A DNA stretch of 64,000 nt from Ampelocalamus luodianensis (taxonomy: Eukaryota > Streptophyta > Magnoliopsida > Poales > Poaceae), in NCBI GenBank assembly GCA_036346255.1, contig CM070620.1, forward strand, positions 60,188,522 through 60,252,521, in the 5' to 3' direction. The position numbers were made by a program, and so were the translations under genes. Shown one piece after another: positions 57,615 through 64,000 of the stretch (position 1 is the first letter of the stretch; each line of letters begins with the position of its first letter). The notes beneath the pieces were generated by a model. That model was not told the DNA's origin and did not search any database. It saw only the letters and a list, made by a program, of their open reading frames with translations.

Positions 57615-58131
57615 TGAGTGTGTGTTTCTTGGTTATAGTTTTGAGCATAAGGGTTATCACTTCTATGATCCTTCTGCTCAATGGATCAGGATTTCATGAG
57701 ACGTTGTCTCTGACGAATCTCGACCTTTCTTCTATCGAGATTTGGCTCCTTGTCTTGTTTCCACTGTTGAGTCGATTTCATGGTTGCCTCTGTTGGACTC
57801 TTACCCATTTCTCCACTATCAGTCTTCCCCTAGTCTGTCTCCAGTGGTTTCTTATGTACCTTCGCCTCCGTTGCTGCCTCTTGCAGCACCGCCTCTTGTT
57901 CCTGTAGCACCACTGTCTCATTTATCTTCTATTCATAGCTCCAGGTGTTCTCATCCTTCACCAGTCTCCTCTCTTGGTATCTTGCCAACACCCACATATG
58001 ATCCTCCGGATGATGCTCCTCGTTACGTCCTTTGTGATTGGACATTCCTTCGACCTCCTGGTCATCTTGGATTTGCTCTGATAGCTCATGCTCTCTCTGT
58101 CACTAAGTCAAGTTCTTATCGTGAGGCTGCT
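57615..58131 (+). pseudogene. Copia pol fragment (element F), part 2
   Basis: Resumes with CVFLGYSFEHKGYHFYDPSA and the SRDVVSDESRPFFYR segment that links integrase to RT in Copia pol, then a Pro/Ser-rich linker and SSYREAA, where the D LTR is inserted. The RT itself is not in the window. Confidence 0.85.
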
Positions 58132-59550
58132 TGTAACAGCCCCAATTTTATGAACAGTAACAAAATGCTTTATGAACAGTAATGAGGTGCTGTTCATAGC
58201 ATCACTGTTCATTTTTACAGTTTGGGCAGTATGTTACAAATGAAAACATTCCTTTTCTAGCCAAACCTCCAAAGCCTTTTCAAAAATTTAAAGGGAATGC
58301 AAGCTAATATTTGTATTGTGACTGGGAAGTATTTTTATTAGAGCCTAGATAAATTATCTTGGCCAAAAATAATTTTGTTGAATTTTTAGAAATTATTTTG
58401 CCTTGAAGAAAAATATTTGTTTTTAAATAAACCTATTCGGGCTAAGGTAATTATTTATGTATTTTACAAAGTGAAATAGTGGTTTTTGAAATTTATTTGG
58501 GAAATATATCATCCCAGTAGCTTCCTGGAAAAATTTCATGATTTTATAAATTTATTTGCTATTCTTAAAGCCCAGTCAAACTTTTAAATATTGGAATAGG
58601 AATTGGTCAACTAATCCTGTCCAAACCCAAACCATAGCACTGTAGCGACTCGAACCCTATGATGTTGGGTCCAACCATTTCATTTGGTCCGCTCGATCCA
58701 CGCCAAAGCGCGAGCCCAAACTCTTCGCGTCTTTGTGAGCCGTTGATCTCCAATCGAACGAGCGTGGTTGCGACGTCACGTGGTTTGTCCACGTATGCGC
58801 CACAATCCCCACCGTTGAATCTAGATCAGACGATCAAGGACGGTGTATGCATTCGGACGACTCCGGATCCTCTTTTGATCTCCACCGTCCACCCCCGATC
58901 CAACCGCGCCGCCCTTTTCATTTTGAACTTAAAGGCGCGCTTTCCTTTTAACCGTCGGATTCAAATCCTACGACACCCCTTTTTACCGCGTGTTGTTAGG
59001 GCCTGCTTTTCTTTGGGCCGTCGGATTTTAATCGTAGGGCCCATATCGTGTATGCATTCGGACCATCCGGATCCCGCGTCATTCCTGACTGTAGAAATCT
59101 AATCTGACGGTGCCGCGTCATCGCATCTAAAGGTGACGTGTACCCTTTGAGATTGATCGTTGGATTTCAATCCAACGCCCCTATTTGAATATTAACCCCT
59201 GAAATCCCGTAGAGCCCCTTTTTAATCTCTATCCTTCATTTGAGATCGCACGGCCCATATTAAATGGTGCCGATTATTTTTCCTTAATGCCTATTTCCAT
59301 CGTAGCCGTCCATCTCTGATCTAACGGTCGACGATTCTTAGAGCTTTTAAGAGGCGCGCGCGACTGTGGCTGACAAAGGGACCCACATGTCAGATGTTGC
59401 CTCTCTTCCTCCTTGCCTCTGTGCGCAGCCATTTCTGTAAACAGAGGAGAGGAGTTATCCAAGAATCATGCAACTAATTTTTGGATATTTAGCCTAAGTG
59501 GACACCTCATCAACTCTAGATCTTTCCCCTTTGCCCTGTAGCTCAGTCTC

Positions 59551-59559
59551 TATATATAA
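59551..59559 (+). promoter_or_regulatory. TATA box of LTR D
   Basis: TATATATAA in CTCTATATATAAACCCTAG, after the CG-rich U3 repeats and before an AT-rich leader. Confidence 0.6.
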
Positions 59560-61159
59560 ACCCTAGCTTCTGAGCTGCTGCCATTGTTGACCATTGGAGC
59601 TTTTCACCCTTCATTTTCGTCCAGTGGAGTTTCTTGCTCCTCCAACTTGCTTATCTACCTTAAACACTGGTTTCACCTGCTAATAAAGATTTGACATCTT
59701 TTGTAGGTTAAACCAGAGTTTATTTCTCTATTGATCAACATCGGTTTTTTCAGAACCTTTGGTGTCTTTCTTATCCTGGTAAGCTAAAACCTTAGTTTTG
59801 TCATCCTGAGCACCTTAAGGACCTTAGAAGCTCACTTGAATCATATCTTTGAATATCAGTAGCTCCAACTTGCTTTAAACTGAAAAGTTATTTTTATAAC
59901 TTTTCGGTCTTTCATATCATTTTCAAGGTTCTAGGGTTTCTCGTGTCAACTTATCATCCTATTTAGGTCTCAACCAAACCCTAGTAGCATAATCATTTAC
60001 TCTTTTAATTCTTGTTGTCAGCTGTTCGAATTTGTAGTGAAGGTCCACCTCTGTCAACTGTTGTCGGCTTAACCGACAACTTTTGAAATCTTGGTAGTTT
60101 TTGTATCCTGGCCGAATAGGGTTAGATTAGGGTTTGCCTAGAATATCATCTACTCTAATAATCAGACTAAGTTTCAATTTAACATCTTTTACTTAGTCTA
60201 TTCATAACTAACAGAAAACTTCATCATCCTGCTTTTGCTTCTTTTCAAAATCTGAAAACTGCAACTTTGATCTAAACTCTAGTCTCTGTTATTGAAAGAC
60301 TGTATATGATAATATGGGTTATTATCATTATTAGGGTAGGTATGACTTAAGCATGCTGTTAAACATACATTTCCATATTGATCATACATGCTTCTCTCAT
60401 TCTGTACTTGTTGTCGATTTTGGTATTTATTGGATTTTATTGTCTCTTTTTAGAATCTAGTTCTTGAAGTCTTTGAGTGCATTTTCGAGCAACCTAAGCT
60501 CGCAATGTATATTATTATCAAGGCAAGCATCCTCTTTACACCATATTGATCCCCAAAGTTTTATACAATAGATTTTCCAAATACAGTGATAACTGTTGCA
60601 TGCTACTTTTCTGAAAATACAATTGTGATCTGTAGTAGTTAGTTATGACCTAATATTGTGGATTACCTTAATTCTAACCATACACTCAGACTTAGAGTAG
60701 TACTGTATACTATAAACTCTAGCTTCAGAGTTGGCTTAGACATGCAGTCTCGAGAGTATTAGAGTTTGACAAGATTATCTTGTCAAACATGGGAACCACA
60801 AAATGATTTCTGTTATTTTGAACTCTTTGTCCAGTTTACTTATACCAGAAATGAATTTTACATCTAAATTGATCTGGACAAGAGGAAGCTAGTGGTGGTG
60901 CCTTCGTGCACGAGATTGGGAATTGTGGTGGACTTGTCTGGATTAATTAAGGACTGAACTCTGATTGTTCAATTCAAGTTCCCCACGTACTTCCACGCGC
61001 AGTGTATGGGCGCTGTTTGGTTAAGTAAAGGGCTAAGGCTATTAAGTTGGAAACAGGAGAGTAAGGATATGTGTATTGATCTTGTATGGCATAGATGCTC
61101 TGGTCTTATGATTGCGTTTTATGCCATGTGAGTTTTATATCGATATCAGATGTTCTTAG

Positions 61160-63446
61160 TGTAATATCCCGACTTTCATTTGAGAGTGCAATTCAATTTG
61201 GGAGGGAATTAATGTAATTCTCCGATAATGTTAGAAATAATTTTCGGGAGAGATTATTTTATCGGTAGAAGGTTTCTTTTGGACAATCGTTTAATCAGGA
61301 GTTTAGAGGGGGTTTTCCGCGTTCTCCCGGCAACCTGGGCCTGGGCCTTGGCCCATGAGGCCTGGCCGGCCATAGGGGGGGAGGTGCCACCCTCCCCCAA
61401 AACCCTAGCCGCCCCTCCCCCTCTCCTCCTCCTTTGAGCCGCCCCCTTCTCCCCTTTCCTTTGAGCCGCCCCTTCACCCCAAGCAGCCGCCCCTCCTTGC
61501 TGCTCCTCCTGGTGCATGGCGTCCCTACTGCCGGTTCGTGAAGGAAGGCGAGGATCGTTGCGGGATTGCCGATCAAGCAGGAGAGAAGGAGAAGGGACTA
61601 GGAGAAGGCCATCTTCCCCAAAGTTTCTCCCGCCTACTCCCTGGTTGCTGCAAGGGTAACGATTGCCGAGCCACATCGTTTGTTTAGCGGTAGATGTGAT
61701 TCGGATCGTTTTTTATTAGAACAGTTTGCTACGAACTGAAAGTTAGATCTGTCCAGTAGGTTTCAGGGTCTGTTTCGTGTGCTTAGATGCAGAATTAGGG
61801 ATTCTGGTCTCCTAGAGATATTTAGAGGATGCTCTTAGCTTTCGGTGGCCGCCAAGATCACCTCATTCCGACTTTCGAGTCAAAAGTTATGATAGATTTA
61901 ATATCTGCTGTCCAGAATTCTGACGAGAATTACCTTTTGAGTTGTCTTTTAAAATAGGTGTATGTTAATGGGCGAATCAGGGTTTCATCCCAACTAGGTT
62001 ATTGTAGAGAATTCCATAAACTTTTCAGATTGATAAAGAACACTCAATTAGGAGTTGTAGTTTAAAAGGTACGGATGTTTTAGTAGTGCTGTTTTTTATG
62101 TTCAGACAGTTTCTGTTCTGCAGATTCATTCAACGGTTAGTATTCTAATTTGGCCGAATTAGGTTATCTCGTCAACTAGAATGTTGTAGATGTGTTCATT
62201 AAGTTTTTGTAGGACCTAGACTCACCTCGTTTCGAGTCCCAGGTCAGTAGCTATGGTCTTTTTGGTGCTGCTGTCCAGATGCGACTCCTTGTGCTGTTTA
62301 TTTTCAGAGTTGGGTTTGTGGCTAATCCTTGGGTGTTCAAGGGGGTATTGTAGTATATTAAGTCATGATGGGCTCTATGTTGTTCTTATTTCGGTTATTA
62401 TATTGTTTAGGCCGCGAGGCTACGGGTTTGGGAGCGCCATCGTTGTTCGCTAACGCGTCGCAACGCGAAGGCAAGTACTTTGTTGATTTTAAGTCTTTGT
62501 GATTGTGAATGTTTACATGAATATGATGTGACAACTTGTGATACCGAAATGCTGAATTGGTTATGTTCTTTCAATATGTGGAGTATATCTTTGAGAGATG
62601 ATATTAGCATTGTTCATGTTCATATCATGCATTCTTTTATTCATAGGTCCACGGGAGTGGGTTGTAAGTCCCACCATTCCAATGTGGGCAGGTTTGGACA
62701 TTGTCATGTCCCGTCCACGGGAGTGGATTGAAAGACCCATCAATTCCAGTATGGGCACGTAAGACCCATCAATTCCAGTATGGGCAGCTTTGGACACCTA
62801 TATGAAACGTTCTTCATATAGGACTTGGATCCCGCACTTTTGTTAAGGTGCGGGCTTAAGTGAACACCGACGGTGTGTCACTCGCTATCTTGGTATAAGC
62901 ATGTGTACAGTCCATCCTTGATTGCATTCATTCATTTCAAGTATTTCTTAAGTACTCAATCGATTCAATGTTCGCATTCTTAAATGGTGATATCCTGTTT
63001 GTATATATGTTCTGTCTCTTTCATGTACTTTGCCGAGTCGTGGACTCACTCTTGCGTTGTTTGTTTATTTTAGGTAACCCCTGATGTTGGCTCACTTGGG
63101 AGGGAGTAGACACGCACTACTTGTTCACAACATCAAATTCATGTTCAAGACTAAATTTTAGTTCCATATTTCATTCGTTAATGATGAACTGTAATAATTA
63201 AAACTATAATTGGAGAAGGAAGGATACCTTCTCCACGATGATGTTGATTTATTAATGAATGCGAACCTTCTTTATTGATTATCAGTATTAAATAACTTAG
63301 AAGGTGAAGGAAGGATACCTTCACCATGTCCTGTTTATGTTAATGTTGTCATTTGGTTGATATAATTATTTCATATTCTTCCGCAATGTGTAGATTGTTA
63401 TAGTAATTAGGTGGCATCTTGGCTTCCGAATAGCCGGGGTGTTACA
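61160..63446 (+). mobile_element. Solo LTR H (2287 bp) inside LTR D
   Basis: Starts TGTAATATCCCGAC and ends CCGGGGTGTTACA, with perfect target duplication CTTAG (61155-61159, 63447-63451). The TG...CA ends and general layout suggest a Tekay-like or related gypsy LTR. It contains a CG-rich C-run block (61380-61680), short tandem repeats (62666-62786) and twin hairpins (63212-63234, 63303-63325). No coding. Confidence 0.93.
62666..62786 (+). repeat. 29-bp-period repeats in solo LTR H
   Basis: Two exact 26-bp copies at 62732-62757 and 62761-62786 (period 29; core ACCCATCAATTCCAGTATGG) and a diverged one at 62666-62690. TCCACGGGAGTGG is repeated nearby (about 62648 and 62713). Confidence 0.85.
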
Positions 63447-64000
63447 CTTAGAAGGGTGAGGGCGTATATGTATTCCATCGCACGTACGTACCTTAAAGAT
63501 GCCGATTGCAATCTAATATGGGTAGTGAGCCCAGTTCGCATTTCTTTATGTTTGGGTCGGCATTCCTGACGCAACATGTGTGCCCCGGTTAAGCAGATGC
63601 TATCAGTCGTTGTTTAAGCGAGATCAGTTCACACATGTGTATCCAACTCAATAGTGTTAACTTGTTGAAAAATGCCAAATCTTAGTTTCCCCGGTCGGCA
63701 TACCACTTGTCATCATTCGGAGGCATCCGAAGGCAACGGGCTGACTATGTCGTGTGGGGAAAGATGTACACCCCTGCAGGGTATCAAACTGTTCGAATAG
63801 CCGTGTCCACGGTCATGGACAATGACTTGAGTTGATGTCACCTGTATAGAGTTTTGATTTAAAAATCTGGTTTTGATTTCTGGTTCAGCATGAGGGAATT
63901 CATGCATTGTATTGTTTACCTTTATTCTCATTTACTTACTGTTTTAATCCAGTTCGTTTCATTAAATTGCTTTATCAAAACTTAGCAATTGTAGGTTAAG

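Larger units (their letters stand above)
58132..64000 (+). mobile_element. Long Tekay-like LTR D, running off the window
   Basis: Starts TGTAACAGCCCCAATTTT inside Copia F. It has clustered TGAACAGTA/TACTGTTCA motifs at its start, a series of imperfect GATCT/CGTTGGAT-type repeats (58660-59330), a TATA box at 59551 and the paired palindromes at 63772-63812. Net length in the window is 3.58 kb without solo LTR H, and the end is not reached. No coding region; the ORF at 58659-59102 is an LTR shadow. Confidence 0.82.

Noticed and set aside
58659..59102. 147-codon ORF
   Set aside because: Inside LTR D repeats; no domain and no codon signal beyond composition.
61254..61676. 140-codon minus-strand ORF, Gly/Ala/Arg-rich
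   Set aside because: Mirrors the C-rich block of solo LTR H; compositional.
62666..62786. Possible CRISPR-like array
   Set aside because: Only two exact short units with a 3-bp gap, in a plant LTR; no spacers.

Overview
The window is intergenic plant chromatin made almost entirely of nested LTR retrotransposons. I found no host gene, tRNA, rRNA or CRISPR array that I could support. The organism is most likely a grass (Poaceae) or another large-genome monocot. This is inferred from long-LTR Tekay/Del-type chromoviruses, a CRM-type chromovirus family, a Tat/Retand-type element with an antisense ORF of the type common in grasses, and an Angela/BARE-like Copia LTR. Species is not determinable from sequence alone.

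Layout (family letters are mine). 1-4236: partial LTR of a very-long-LTR Tekay-like family (B), carrying an internal ~1 kb tandem duplication. 4237-25798: a Tekay-type chromovirus (C) on the plus strand. Its 5' LTR is split into 4237-5927, 13948-14216 and 19118-20002 by two later insertions: a complete CRM-type element on the minus strand (5928-13942, TSD GTATA) and a non-autonomous gag-only element (G, 14217-19117). The C gag-pol (about 20740-25145) is full length but broken by stops and frameshifts, and its 3' LTR is cut after about 600 bp. 25801-27034: rearranged family B LTR pieces.

27035-48248: a Tat/Retand-like element (E) on the minus strand (TSD ACTCT), inserted in the B LTR. It carries an intron-containing antisense gene with its own TATA box (28014-30640). 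Its archaeal-type RNase H codons are split by a second CRM-type copy on the plus strand (33358-42870). The right LTR of that copy is in turn split by a solo Copia LTR (41410-42726, TSD CGAAC). Nesting is therefore four deep: B, then E, then CRM, then Copia. 48254-56033: the rest of element B (end of the 5' LTR, a 2.7 kb mostly non-coding interior with a chromodomain remnant, and an intact 4.38 kb 3' LTR), a LARD-like derivative. 56034-58131: a decayed Copia pol (F) containing a minus-strand fragment related to G. 58132-64000: another long Tekay-like LTR (D), running off the window, with a 2.3 kb solo LTR (H, TSD CTTAG) inside it.

The autonomous-type elements (C, E and both CRM copies) show gag, protease, RT, RNase H and integrase in Ty3/gypsy order, but none is intact. 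The most interesting signals cut across elements. One is a set of adjacent palindromes whose arms co-vary between three Tekay-like LTR families. Another is a ~60-nt motif shared by at least five otherwise different elements. Others are the antisense gene in E, the unexplained C-terminal domain with four 14-residue repeats in the G ORF, a coding tail that runs into the CRM LTR, and twin hairpins with a compensatory arm change in solo LTR H. Many small indels separate near-identical copies, so part of the frameshifting could be consensus error.
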